Shown in pieces: positions 50,201 to 58,999 of a stretch of DNA of 64,000 nt. Both the position numbers and the translations under genes were made by a program. The notes beneath the pieces are model-generated. The model made no database searches. It had not been told where the DNA came from and worked only from the letters and a program-made list of their open reading frames with translations. This DNA is from DAMCZI01 sp032095175 (GTDB lineage Bacteria; Bacillota; Clostridia; Clostridiales; Caloramatoraceae). Where the stretch lies: positions 17,532 through 81,531 of the forward strand of contig DAMCZI010000023.1 in NCBI GenBank assembly GCA_032095175.1. Direction: 5' to 3'. Numbering within the stretch: position 1 is the stretch's first letter; every line of letters begins with the position of its first letter.

Positions 50201-52720
50201 ATGATAAGTCAAGAATTATTGGGTTTAAAGGAAGATGAAGTGAAAAAGCTGCAAAAGCAGTATGGATTAAATGAGTTTGTAAAAAAAGAAAAACCGAATC
50301 CAATAAAAAAGTTTTTAGGGGTTTTTAAGGAACCCATGTTCTTACTCCTTGTGGTTACAGCACTCCTTTATTTCCTTCTAAAGAAGCCGCAGGAAGCAAT
50401 AATCATGCTTGTTTTTGTAGGTTTTGTGGCAACCATTACCTTTGTTCAGGAGTGGAGGACGGAAAATGCACTAAACGCATTGAAGGATTTGACCTCTCCT
50501 CAAGTTACAGTATTAAGAGATGGCAAGAAAAAGAGGATCAAAAGTAATGAACTTGTACCTGGAGACATTGTTTTACTTGCAGAGGGGGAGAGGATTCCAG
50601 CTGACTGCAGGGTTATTGAGGTCTCAAACTTTTTTGTTGATGAATCAGTATTAACCGGTGAATCTGAGCCAGTTTTAAAAACAGTTGATGAAGATAATGA
50701 GAATAATGACTATTGGAAAAAGAATATAATCTACGCAGGAACCCTTGTTACCTTTGGAAAGTGTACTGCAAGGGTAGAAAGCACAGGTTTTAATACGGAA
50801 TATGGTAAAATAAGCAAGGCGGTAAGTGAGGCTAAGGAGGAACTTACCCCTCTTCAGAGAAAGACTAGAGCACTTGTAAAAAACCTTGCAATTGTTGGGT
50901 TTTTCCTATGCCTTATGGTTATTGTATTAACTTATTTCTATAATCACGATTTGATTAAGAGTATTCTCTCAGGAATCACACTTGCAATGGCGATAATTCC
51001 AGAGGAGTTTCCTGTTGTATTGACAGTATTCTTATCACTTGGGGCATATAGGCTTGCAAAGAATAATACCTTGATGAGAAGAATTTCGGCTGTAGAAACA
51101 TTAGGGTCAGCTACAATACTTGCTGTTGATAAGACAGGAACAATAACAAAAAACAGTATGGAAGTAAAAAGAGTATATCATAATGAGAAGCTGGAAGATG
51201 CCAGTGAATTTAAATCCAAGGATTTAAGTGAACTTATGATAATGGCCTGTGAAAGGGAGCCATATGATCCAATGGAAAAGGCTATAATAGCCAGTGCAAA
51301 GAAGAATATTGACAGTGTTGAAAAGATATATGACTATGATGTAGCTCATAAAATAGCCTTTGACTCAAAGACAAAGAGAATGGCAAATGTATATGAAATA
51401 GATGGCAAGTATTATACAGCAGCAAAGGGGTCACCTGAAACTATACTTCCCCTTTGTCAGTTAAATGAAAGTGAAATTAGAAAAATCGAAGCTGAAGTTG
51501 ATAGAATGGCAGCTAGGGGGCTTAGAGTTCTTGCACTTGCCGATGCTGTAACAACTGAGGTTCATGAGGAACTTGAGGATTATAGTTTGAATTTTAAGGG
51601 ACTTGTTGGACTCCAGGACCCACCTAAGGATGGAGTAAATGAGGCAATTGAACTGTGTAAGAAGGCTGGTATTAGAGTAGTAATGATTACTGGTGATTAC
51701 AGCAAAACAGCAGTTGCAATAGGAAATGAAATAGGGTTAAAGTATAAGGATTGCTCCATAACCGGCGAAGAAATAGATAAAATGACCAGTGAAGAGCTTA
51801 TAGAAGCAGTGAAACACTGTGATGTTTTCTCAAGAGTTATACCTGAGCACAAGATGAAGATAATAAGAGCTTTAAAGGCAAATGGTGAAATCGTTGCAAT
51901 GACAGGGGATGGTGTTAATGATGCCCCTGCACTTAAAAATGCTGATATAGGAATTGCAATGGGTAAGAGAGGCACTGAGGTTGCTAAGGAAGCTGCACAC
52001 ATGATTTTAATGGATGACAACTTTACAACAATAGTTGGTTCAGTAAAGGATGGAAGAAGAATATTTGATAACATTAGAAAAGCAATGGTGTATATAATGG
52101 TTATTCACATTCCGATAATAGCCATGGCACTGTTCTCTCCAGTGTTTAACATTCCTCAAATATTGCTGCCTGTTCATGTTGTACTTCTGGAATTGATTAT
52201 TGACCCAACATGCTCCATAATTTTTGAAGGAGAAGAGGCTGAGCCTAATATAATGAATAAGCCTCCAAGAAATCCAGAGGAACCTCTTCTTACAAAGGAC
52301 ATGGTTGTTAAGGTACTGCTTCAGGGAGCGACAATGTTTGCAGGAGCATTTATACCATTCCACTTTATGGTTGATTCTGGTGTGGCTATAGAAACAGCAA
52401 GAAGCTTTTCACTTATATCCTTGATATTTGCCAATGTTATGCTTGTTCTTGTTAACAGGTCTAACACCCAGTATCTATTCCATATATTTGATGAAGCAAA
52501 GAATACAACAAGGTTATTAATAAATAGTATTGCACTTGTTATGGCTTTCTGTATAGTTTATATTCCATTCCTTCAATCTGTATTTGGAACTAAGTCTTTA
52601 GGAATAGGAATGCTTTTACTTTCGATGGCTATAGGTGCGGCTTCTACATCATGGTGGGAGTTAGTAAAGGTATTTATTAACATAAGAAAAAGAAGCTATA
52701 GGGAAGAAAGGTCGATGTAA
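50201..52720 (+). CDS. Cation-transporting P-type ATPase (P2-type)
   Basis: The start at ATG 50201 is set by AAGAGGTG; an in-frame ATG at 50168 has no such site. The protein has 839 aa. It has an N-terminal cation-ATPase domain, an actuator with TGES, helix M4 with IIPEEFPVVLTVFL, the phosphorylation motif DKTGT (Asp310), nucleotide-binding KGSPE, and TGDGVNDAPALKNADIGIAMG. The overall shape is like Ca2+ pumps, but M4 reads PEEFP and not PEGLP, which marks a distinct bacterial subgroup, so the ion is uncertain. Two terminators follow. Confidence 0.93.
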   Translation: MISQELLGLKEDEVKKLQKQYGLNEFVKKEKPNPIKKFLGVFKEPMFLLLVVTALLYFLLKKPQEAIIMLVFVGFVATITFVQEWRTENALNALKDLTSPQVTVLRDGKKKRIKSNELVPGDIVLLAEGERIPADCRVIEVSNFFVDESVLTGESEPVLKTVDEDNENNDYWKKNIIYAGTLVTFGKCTARVESTGFNTEYGKISKAVSEAKEELTPLQRKTRALVKNLAIVGFFLCLMVIVLTYFYNHDLIKSILSGITLAMAIIPEEFPVVLTVFLSLGAYRLAKNNTLMRRISAVETLGSATILAVDKTGTITKNSMEVKRVYHNEKLEDASEFKSKDLSELMIMACEREPYDPMEKAIIASAKKNIDSVEKIYDYDVAHKIAFDSKTKRMANVYEIDGKYYTAAKGSPETILPLCQLNESEIRKIEAEVDRMAARGLRVLALADAVTTEVHEELEDYSLNFKGLVGLQDPPKDGVNEAIELCKKAGIRVVMITGDYSKTAVAIGNEIGLKYKDCSITGEEIDKMTSEELIEAVKHCDVFSRVIPEHKMKIIRALKANGEIVAMTGDGVNDAPALKNADIGIAMGKRGTEVAKEAAHMILMDDNFTTIVGSVKDGRRIFDNIRKAMVYIMVIHIPIIAMALFSPVFNIPQILLPVHVVLLELIIDPTCSIIFEGEEAEPNIMNKPPRNPEEPLLTKDMVVKVLLQGATMFAGAFIPFHFMVDSGVAIETARSFSLISLIFANVMLVLVNRSNTQYLFHIFDEAKNTTRLLINSIALVMAFCIVYIPFLQSVFGTKSLGIGMLLLSMAIGAASTSWWELVKVFINIRKRSYREERSM

Positions 52721-52731
52721 TAAGATAGAGT

Positions 52732-52807
52732 AAAGGCCTAGGTGTCTGCCACCTAGGCCTTATATTTAAAATCCCAATTAAGTTTTTTTAACTTAATTGG
52801 GATTTTG
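52732..52807 (+). terminator. Two tandem terminator hairpins after the P-type ATPase gene
   Basis: The first stem is AAGGCCTAGGTG/CACCTAGGCCTT (52732-52762) followed by ATATTT. The second stem is AAAATCCCAATTAAGT/ACTTAATTGGGATTTT (52767-52807). Confidence 0.85.
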
Positions 52808-52816
52808 GTGCTTATA

Positions 52817-52938
52817 TTAATCGCGCTAAAGATCTTAAATAAGTTATTGTGCAATTAATGAATTAATACGCCTAAGGAAAATATTTCGCATAAATGTTTA
52901 GGGTCGAGCAATGCAGAATCATTTATGTGAAACATATA
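52817..52938 (+). repeat. Dispersed double-hairpin element, family 2 copy 4
   Basis: Hairpin A is diverged (TTAATCGCGC / GTGCAATTAA). A short insertion AATACGCCTAAGG lies between the hairpins. Hairpin B ATTTCGCATAAATG / CATTTATGTGAAA is intact, with loop TTTAGGGTCGAGCAATGCAG. It lies downstream of the ATPase gene in the same sense. Confidence 0.85.
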
Positions 52939-52939
52939 G

Positions 52940-53530
52940 TTAACAAATTGATTTAGCCATTTTTATATATTCCATGCCTGAAAAATCAAATGTGTCAATG
53001 GGCTTATAGCCAACTCTTTGATATAGTTTACGTGCTTTATGGTTATGAGTATTTACAATAAGTGAGGAAGTATCCATTCTATATGTTATTCCCTTCAGTC
53101 TTGCCACTTCAAGAAGGTCCCTTCCAATACCTTGTCTTCTGTATTTTGGGGATACTGCTATTGAATCTATGTAATATTCACCTTCTTCTCCTTCTATAGG
53201 GCTGATCAGGGGAATTTCCTTGCTTCCATGAAGTTCGCCATTAGTTAAACAATTTGAAGGAAGTTTTTCCTCTATGGGTATGCTTAATCTGTCTATCCAT
53301 TCTGCAGGAAAGGATAACACCATACCTACAATATTGTTATCGATTTTTGCAACATCAATATACTGGTAGCTGAAGCGGTTTCGCTTCATTTTGAAAAATT
53401 GCATTAATAGGGCAACAATTTGTGTTTTATCCTTAAATTCTGATAGAGAACTTGAAAGTTCATCTATGGCTGTTGAAAGAAGTGTTGCTACTTGTTCTGC
53501 ATCATTTGGTTTTGCTTTGCGTATAATCAC
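52940..53530 (-). CDS. GNAT family N-acetyltransferase
   Basis: A GTG start (53530-53528, MIIRKAKPNDAEQ) is preferred because AGGAG lies 9 nt upstream; a TTG start at 53539 touches that site. The protein has 196 aa. The GNAT core is YYIDSIAVSPKYRRQGIGRDLLEVA, with acetyl-CoA loop RRQGIG, then HNHKARKLYQRVGY. An inserted segment (about 75-115) carries no family mark. The substrate is unknown. Monocistronic. Confidence 0.85.
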   Translation of the reverse strand: MIIRKAKPNDAEQVATLLSTAIDELSSSLSEFKDKTQIVALLMQFFKMKRNRFSYQYIDVAKIDNNIVGMVLSFPAEWIDRLSIPIEEKLPSNCLTNGELHGSKEIPLISPIEGEEGEYYIDSIAVSPKYRRQGIGRDLLEVARLKGITYRMDTSSLIVNTHNHKARKLYQRVGYKPIDTFDFSGMEYIKMAKSIC

Positions 53531-53745
53531 AAATATCAACTCCTATACCTTAGGCTTGTAAAAACAAACCCAATATTTTAAGTTCTATAGTTTTTCAAAG
53601 CTATAACTATGGGACTTATTCTGAATCAAAATCTAAAATCAAAGGATTTTAGAATGGAACCACGATGATAAAATATGAGATTTAGAAATGTTTTCTCATA
53701 TATAATGGTATCATATAGAAAAAAGTATGTCAAAAATCACAAATT

Positions 53746-53820
53746 GGAGGAGGTAACAGGCTCTTGAGTTTTGAGTTATTTAATCAAAACTCAAGTGCCT
53801 GTTACCCAGACACCTCCCTT
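53746..53820. repeat. Palindrome family 1, copy C (shortened)
   Basis: The outer stem GGAGG pairs with CCTCC, and the inner stem GGTAACAGGCTCTTGAGTTTTGA pairs with TCAAAACTCAAGTGCCTGTTACC. The central part of copies A and B is deleted. It lies between the ABC-F gene end and the GNAT gene, both minus strand. The rest of 53531-53932 holds no gene; at 53867-53890 stands a lone copy of the end motif TTTAATACGCCTTA. Confidence 0.75.
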
Positions 53821-53932
53821 TTGTAATTTCCAAAACTTACTTTCACAAAATTATAAATATAGAGCCTGTTATTTTCTTTAATACGCCTTAATGAAGGATT
53901 ACTTTTTTGGTAGCTTTCCAAGCGCATAATAC

Positions 53933-55816
53933 TTACATTGAAACCCATTCCTCCATAAGAGTATCTAGCTCCTTTTGTAGATGAGCCCTTTGATGGCAAA
54001 GCTCATTAAGCTTTGTATAGTCTGAAGAAAATTGCTCCATGGTCATGCTGATATCCTTTATCTCTTCCTCGAATTCCTGTATTTTTTCTTCAATAATGCT
54101 AATGTCTTTTTTGATATTTTTTACTACAGGCTTCTGAGACTTTGTTTTTTCTTTTCTTTCAACAGGCTGTTTTTTTACATCTAAAGCTTGCTGATTTTCC
54201 TTGCTTTTTATTTCCTTGTAGTAGTCGTAGTTTCCATCATAGCTTAAAAACGTTTTATCCTTTATTTCTACTATTCTGTTTGCTATGGAGTTTATAAAAT
54301 ATCTGTCATGGGATACGAAAAATATAGTTCCTTTAAAGCCCCTAAGGTTATCTTCAAGGGTTTCTATGGAATCAATATCAAGATGATTGGTCGGTTCATC
54401 AAGTATAAGAACATTAACCTCATGATACATAAGCATTGCAAGCTTTAATCGGCTTTTTTCTCCCCCTGAAAGATTTTTTACTTTTTTAAAAACACTTTCC
54501 CCATAGAACATAAACTTGGCAAGATATTCCCTTGCCTTTCCCTCTGTTAGAGCTATATCATCTCTGAAGGCATCAAGGATTGTGTGCTCTTCATTTGTAA
54601 AGGTTATATTTTGAGGAAGATATCCGAATTTAACGTTTGAACCAAACTCTATAACTCCGGAATCAGTCTCATATTCATTTAGTAAAAGCTTTATAAGTGT
54701 TGATTTACCACAGCCATTTTTACCGATCAATGCGGTTCTTTCTTTATAGCTAATAATAAGGTTGACATCATTAAGCAGGGGCTTATCATCAAAACTCTTG
54801 GATAAATTCTTGATCTTTATAACCTCATTTCCAGATCGTTCTCCATTTATAAAGTTTATTTTAATGTTATCTCCATCAAGAACGGGCTTTTCAATTTTTT
54901 GAATTCTCTCAAGCATTTTTTCCATACTTGCAGCCCTTCTAAAGAATTTTTTATTGTCTCCACGGCTGCCCCATTCCCTTAAATCCTTAATTGTTTTCTC
55001 CATTGCCTGTATCTTCTTTTGCTGATCTTTATATGCTTCGAACAGTAAAAGAAGGTTCTTTTCCTTGGTTTCAACATAGGTGGAGTAGTTGCCTATATAG
55101 GTTACTGTTTCCATATCTTCAACTTCAACAACCTTTGTAACGACCCTGTCTAAAAAGTATCTGTCATGAGAGACAATAACTACTGTACCTTTATACTCTC
55201 TTAAATACTCTTCAAGCCATTCGATGGATTCCATATCAAGATGGTTTGAAGGCTCATCAAGTAGGAGTATTTCTGGACTTTGAAGTAGTATTTTTGCAAG
55301 TATTACAGTGGTCTTTTCTCCACCACTTAGGGTAGAGAAGGGCTGTTTTATCAAAACTTCATTTAGTTTAAGACCTGTACAAACCTTACTCATTTTTTCG
55401 TCTATTTCATAGCCGCCTTCATGTTCAAAGGTATGCTGAAGCTCTCCGTATTTTGTTATGGTCTCGGTCAGTTCATCTCCAGATAATTCTGCCATACTAA
55501 CTTCGAGATTTTTCGTTTGGCTGCTTATCTGGTAAAGCTTTTCAAAGGCTATTTTTAAAACATCCATTGCTGTGTAATTTTCAGGATATACAGGTATCTG
55601 ATCAAGGTACCCAAGTTCGGCACCTTTTCTGATTGAGAGGATGCCCCCGTCATATCCTTCAATTCCACATAAGATTTTTAATATTGTTGTTTTTCCTGTA
55701 CCATTTCTACCAACGATTCCTACCTTTTCTCCTGTATGAACCTCAAAGGTTACATTGTCTAATACCTTAACTGCACCATAATATTTTTTTATTCCATTTA
55801 AAGCTACTTCTATCAT
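53933..55816 (-). CDS. ABC-F family ATPase (ribosome-associated)
   Basis: The protein has 627 aa with two ABC domains and no membrane part. Domain 1 has Walker A GRNGTGKTT, signature LSGGEKTTVILAKIL and Walker B ILLLDEPSNHLDMES. The linker (about 235-320) is charged and helical. Domain 2 has Walker A GKNGCGKST, signature LSGGEKSRLKLAMLM and Walker B ILDEPTNHLD. A C-terminal coiled coil spans about 545-625. Members bind the ribosomal E site and relieve stalling or protect against antibiotics. A leader peptide gene and two terminators upstream point to attenuation control. Confidence 0.92.
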   Translation of the reverse strand: MIEVALNGIKKYYGAVKVLDNVTFEVHTGEKVGIVGRNGTGKTTILKILCGIEGYDGGILSIRKGAELGYLDQIPVYPENYTAMDVLKIAFEKLYQISSQTKNLEVSMAELSGDELTETITKYGELQHTFEHEGGYEIDEKMSKVCTGLKLNEVLIKQPFSTLSGGEKTTVILAKILLQSPEILLLDEPSNHLDMESIEWLEEYLREYKGTVVIVSHDRYFLDRVVTKVVEVEDMETVTYIGNYSTYVETKEKNLLLLFEAYKDQQKKIQAMEKTIKDLREWGSRGDNKKFFRRAASMEKMLERIQKIEKPVLDGDNIKINFINGERSGNEVIKIKNLSKSFDDKPLLNDVNLIISYKERTALIGKNGCGKSTLIKLLLNEYETDSGVIEFGSNVKFGYLPQNITFTNEEHTILDAFRDDIALTEGKAREYLAKFMFYGESVFKKVKNLSGGEKSRLKLAMLMYHEVNVLILDEPTNHLDIDSIETLEDNLRGFKGTIFFVSHDRYFINSIANRIVEIKDKTFLSYDGNYDYYKEIKSKENQQALDVKKQPVERKEKTKSQKPVVKNIKKDISIIEEKIQEFEEEIKDISMTMEQFSSDYTKLNELCHQRAHLQKELDTLMEEWVSM

Positions 55817-55831
55817 TTTAATTCCTCCTGA

Positions 55832-55950
55832 TATATATAGGCTGCATTAAAATTCTTACATTTTATTTTTACAAACAGCCATGCTACATTGGTTCGACCC
55901 TAGGATGTTTGTGAAGATGAAATGTAATAGAATTTTTGCGACCCATATAG
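55832..55950 (-). repeat. Dispersed long-stem element, family 3 copy 3 (in the ABC-F 5' region)
   Basis: On the minus strand it reads CTATTACATTTCATCTTCACAAACATCC, then loop CTAGGGTCGAACCAATGTAG, then GGCTGTTTGT and AAAATGTAAGAATTTT. It ends 15 nt before the ABC-F start, so it is inside the mRNA leader in the sense orientation. Confidence 0.85.
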
Positions 55951-55964
55951 ATTTTATTTTTATT

Positions 55965-56003
55965 AGGAAAAATAAAGCCCGAGCAGACAAGTCTGCCCGG
56001 GTA
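55965..56003 (-). terminator. Second attenuator terminator upstream of the ABC-F gene
   Basis: On the minus strand CCCGGGCAGAC pairs with GTCTGCTCGGG (one G-T) and is followed by CTTTATTTTT. It would stop transcription before the ABC-F gene unless relieved. Confidence 0.85.
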
Positions 56004-56082
56004 TGGTGCAATTATATTGAGGATGAAAGAGATAAGAAGTGTACAGTGGTATAATTATCCCTTGAAATATACATGCAAAACA

Positions 56083-56116
56083 AAACCCGGGCAAGAAAAC
56101 CTTACCCGGGAAATAT
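56083..56116 (-). terminator. First attenuator terminator upstream of the ABC-F gene
   Basis: On the minus strand CCCGGGTAAG pairs with CTTGCCCGGG and is followed by TTTTGTTTT. It lies 30 nt after the leader ORF stop. Both terminators begin with CCCGGG, so their arms could also pair with each other as alternative folds. Confidence 0.88.
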
Positions 56117-56144
56117 TCTCCGTGTTAAAGATGATTTACTTGCC

Positions 56145-56264
56145 TTAGTTAATACAATATCTAATTTTGGACACACTACCCCCTTGGTATGAAACTGGGA
56201 TTGCTGTTATTGAGAAATTTGGTAGTCTGTCTAAAATTGTATTAACAAAGACTTGTTTCATCAT
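56145..56264 (-). CDS. Leader ORF (39 aa) of the ABC-F gene, probable attenuation peptide
   Basis: It starts with ATGATG six nt after a perfect AGGAGG. The peptide has a mixed middle (RLPNFSITAIPVSYQGG) and ends VSKIRYCIN. The coding RNA is itself a long hairpin: GTTAATACAAT near its start pairs with ATTGTATTAAC at its end, and TTTTAGACAGACTACC pairs with GGTAGTGTGTCCAAAA. A ribosome moving or stalled on it would therefore change downstream folding. Antibiotic-induced stalling at leader ORFs controls several ABC-F genes in Firmicutes; the same is inferred here. Confidence 0.75.
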   Translation of the reverse strand: MMKQVFVNTILDRLPNFSITAIPVSYQGGSVSKIRYCIN

Positions 56265-56288
56265 CTTTCACCTCCTAATTCTAATTTA

Positions 56289-56317
56289 AAGATAACATAT
56301 ATTTTTGAAATTATCAA
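56289..56317 (-). promoter_or_regulatory. Promoter of the ABC-F leader transcript
   Basis: On the minus strand TTGATA (56317-56312), 17 nt, TATCTT (56294-56289) lies just upstream of the AGGAGG of the leader ORF, leaving a very short 5' end. Confidence 0.6.
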
Positions 56318-56386
56318 TATTTTCCTTGAAGAATTTGAATTTGAATTGAATATAGACCAAATGAAGAGAAAAATAGGTAAAAAAAT

Positions 56387-56468
56387 AAATAGGTATATAC
56401 CTATTTTCTCTGTTGTGGTAAAATAGAATGATGTACATAATGCAAACAATTATATCATTCTATTTTAC
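56387..56468. promoter_or_regulatory. Palindrome and stem-loop between ABC-F and helD genes
   Basis: AAATAGGTATATACCTATTT (56387-56406) is a perfect 20-bp palindrome, a good operator candidate. A perfect 15-bp inverted repeat follows: GTAAAATAGAATGAT (56418-56432) with ATCATTCTATTTTAC (56454-56468). It could be a transcription attenuator or a second protein site in the helD leader. Confidence 0.6.
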
Positions 56469-56533
56469 ACTTATATTTTATCACTTATATCAATACCTGT
56501 CAAGTATATTATTAATTTTATGGGAGTGATGAT

Positions 56534-58762
56534 ATGGAAAACCATGAAATGGTAGAAAGAGAGGAAAATGAGTATCTTAAAAAAACAGTGGATTTCTTAA
56601 AAAGTGAAATTGAAAGAGGTGATGAAGTACTTTTAAATCGAAAAAGAAAACTTATATCTTCAAGGAAAGAAATGTGGGAGGATTCGGTACATTTTACAAA
56701 TGATTTTGAGAAATTGACTGAAGTTAATCAGCATCTTTCAGAAGTAAGCAGTCAAACAGGCAGCTATGTAAATACCTTTAAGATATTGGAATACTATAGA
56801 GGAATGATTACTAACCCTTATTTTGGAAGAATAGACTTTGTTGAGGATGGATTTAGTGATACAGAAAGAATATATATAGGATTACATGGTGTAATGGATT
56901 CACAAACCTATGAGATACTTGTGCACGATTGGCGTTCTCCGGTTGCTAGTATGTTTTATCAATATGAATTAGGAAGGGCATCCTATAAAATCTCCAAAGG
57001 CAGTATAGCTGGGGAACTAAAACTTAAAAGGCAATACAAAATTGACAATTCCAGATTGAAATATTTTTTTGACTGCAGTGTTAGAATAACAGATGAAATG
57101 CTACAGCAAGCTTTAAGCTACAATGCTTCTGAAAAAATGAAAAATATTGTAGTTACTATACAAAAAGAGCAGGATATTATCATAAGAGATACGGAGAATG
57201 AACTTTTAATTGTGCAGGGAGCTGCAGGAAGTGGAAAGACATCAATAGCACTGCACAGAATAGCTTTTTTACTCTATCAAGGTAGTAATCAAGGATTAAG
57301 CTCTAACAATGTACTTATAATTTCGCCAAGCAGCATTTTCAGTAATTATATTTCAAGTGTTCTTCCAGAGCTTGGGGAGGAAAATGTTGAAGAGATTACC
57401 TTTGATGAAATTGCTGACAATCAGTTTAATCACAGATTTCAACTGGAAAGCAAAAGCACTCAATTGGAAACAATTATTACAGCCTCCAGTAATGAGGAAG
57501 CAAATATACGAAACCAAGTAATTGAATTTAAAGGTTCAATGGCACTCGTTAATATTATTGAAAGATTTATACAGTATTATGAGAGAAGAATGATACCGAT
57601 AGAGGATGTGTATTACAATGGCAAGATTATTGAGACAAAACAAGAAATAAAAAGTGCTCTATTAAATAATAGCATTAATATGCCAATGGCTAAACGTTTA
57701 AAAAAAATAGAGGCTAAGCTACTAGAAAAGCTGCACCCTCTACAAAAGGAAATATGTGAAAAGCTTGAACAAATAGTAGCTAATGAATCTATACATCAGT
57801 TTGAGATAAAGCCTTACAGTAGGCTCCTATCAATTAAGAAAACCAAAATACTGGTTGAAAAAATAAGAAAATTTACAGAGATTGATTATTATGAACTTTA
57901 TAAAGAGCTTTTTACAAATGAAACTTTATTTTTGAAGTTATCAAAGGGACTTGACCTGCCAATGAATATAAAGGAAATATTATTGAATTCAAAGTATGAA
58001 ATTGAGAAAAATAATATTCATTTTGAGGATTATGCACCACTTTTATACCTAAAACTTTGTATAGAAGGAACCAATCCATTTTCACAGATAAGACAGGTGG
58101 TAGTAGATGAAGCTCAAGATTACTGCCCTATGCAGTATGAAGTTTTTAAAATGCTGTTTAAGGATGCTGGATATACTGTATTAGGAGATTTAAATCAGAC
58201 AGTTAATTCTGATGTGGATGTATCATTGTATGATATTATAGATGAAATATTGGATGAAAGAAAAAGCACAAAACTCTTTTTAAATAAAAGCTATAGATCT
58301 TCCTATGAAATAAGTAGATTTAATCAAAGACTCATTGATATGGGGAGTGATGTTATTGCTTTTGAAAGACATGAAGAAGAACCTGAAGTTATTTTTAAGG
58401 AATCTATAGAGCAGATTGATAGCTCAATTGTAGACAGAATTGCAAGCTTTTTAAAACAAGGTTATGAATCTATAGCTATCATTTGCAAAACACAAAAAGA
58501 AGCAGTTAATACCTATGAAAGATTAAAAAAATTAATTGATATAAAATTCATAAATACAGGTGAGGAAGAAATACCAAAAGGTATATTTGTAATTTCCTCT
58601 TATATGTCAAAGGGTTTGGAATTTGATGCTGTCATAATATACGATGTCTCTAGAGAAAATTATTCAAATAAGCTTGATAAAAGGTTGTTATATATTGCTT
58701 CTTCTAGGGCACTGCACAGACTTATTATTTATTATACAGGAGAAAAAAGCTTGTTTATTTAG
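56534..58762 (+). CDS. helD: HelD-like RNA polymerase-recycling DNA helicase
   Basis: The protein has 742 aa, start behind GGGAGTGATG. The N-terminal coiled coil (about 1-80) is expected to enter the RNA polymerase secondary channel. VHDWRSPVASMFYQYE is a HelD hallmark. Walker A QGAAGSGKTSIALHR lies near residues 227-241, Walker B is VVDEAQDY, motif GDLNQTV follows, and UvrD-like motifs IV-VI include ISSYMSKGLEFDAVIIYD. HelD frees stalled polymerase, and some forms give rifampicin tolerance. The divergent ABC-F neighbour suggests an antibiotic or stalling response locus (inference). Confidence 0.9.
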   Translation: MENHEMVEREENEYLKKTVDFLKSEIERGDEVLLNRKRKLISSRKEMWEDSVHFTNDFEKLTEVNQHLSEVSSQTGSYVNTFKILEYYRGMITNPYFGRIDFVEDGFSDTERIYIGLHGVMDSQTYEILVHDWRSPVASMFYQYELGRASYKISKGSIAGELKLKRQYKIDNSRLKYFFDCSVRITDEMLQQALSYNASEKMKNIVVTIQKEQDIIIRDTENELLIVQGAAGSGKTSIALHRIAFLLYQGSNQGLSSNNVLIISPSSIFSNYISSVLPELGEENVEEITFDEIADNQFNHRFQLESKSTQLETIITASSNEEANIRNQVIEFKGSMALVNIIERFIQYYERRMIPIEDVYYNGKIIETKQEIKSALLNNSINMPMAKRLKKIEAKLLEKLHPLQKEICEKLEQIVANESIHQFEIKPYSRLLSIKKTKILVEKIRKFTEIDYYELYKELFTNETLFLKLSKGLDLPMNIKEILLNSKYEIEKNNIHFEDYAPLLYLKLCIEGTNPFSQIRQVVVDEAQDYCPMQYEVFKMLFKDAGYTVLGDLNQTVNSDVDVSLYDIIDEILDERKSTKLFLNKSYRSSYEISRFNQRLIDMGSDVIAFERHEEEPEVIFKESIEQIDSSIVDRIASFLKQGYESIAIICKTQKEAVNTYERLKKLIDIKFINTGEEEIPKGIFVISSYMSKGLEFDAVIIYDVSRENYSNKLDKRLLYIASSRALHRLIIYYTGEKSLFI

Positions 58763-58865
58763 TTTTTATAATACCTTAACTCTGTAACTTTGAAATTCAA
58801 AAAACAGTTAATATTATAACGACATATGGCTTACATTAAGTAAATCTCATCTCATATTCATTTAG

Positions 58866-58900
58866 CGAGTAGACTGCAAAATTTCCTTCAGTCTACTCAC
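58866..58900 (+). other. Hairpin in the helD-padR gap
   Basis: GAGTAGACTG pairs with CAGTCTACTC over a 12-nt loop. No good T-tract follows; it is possibly a weak terminator of helD. The remaining gap to 58990 shows nothing else. Confidence 0.45.
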
Positions 58901-58999
58901 ATATGCTTTATCAAAAAAATATAAATGTACGACAGTTTACACATTTAATCGTTATAAATAAGATTTATAATTGTTGTTGATATTTTAGCAAAGTTCATC

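Noticed and set aside
55880..55905. GGTTCGACCC in the family 3 loop, resembling a tRNA T-arm
   Set aside because: No acceptor, anticodon or D arm can be formed around it, and the same loop occurs in family 2 on unrelated stems.
56261..56449. Minus-strand 62-codon frame upstream of the ABC-F leader ORF
   Set aside because: It starts in the intergenic palindrome region without a ribosome binding site and covers the promoter and AGGAGG of the real leader ORF.
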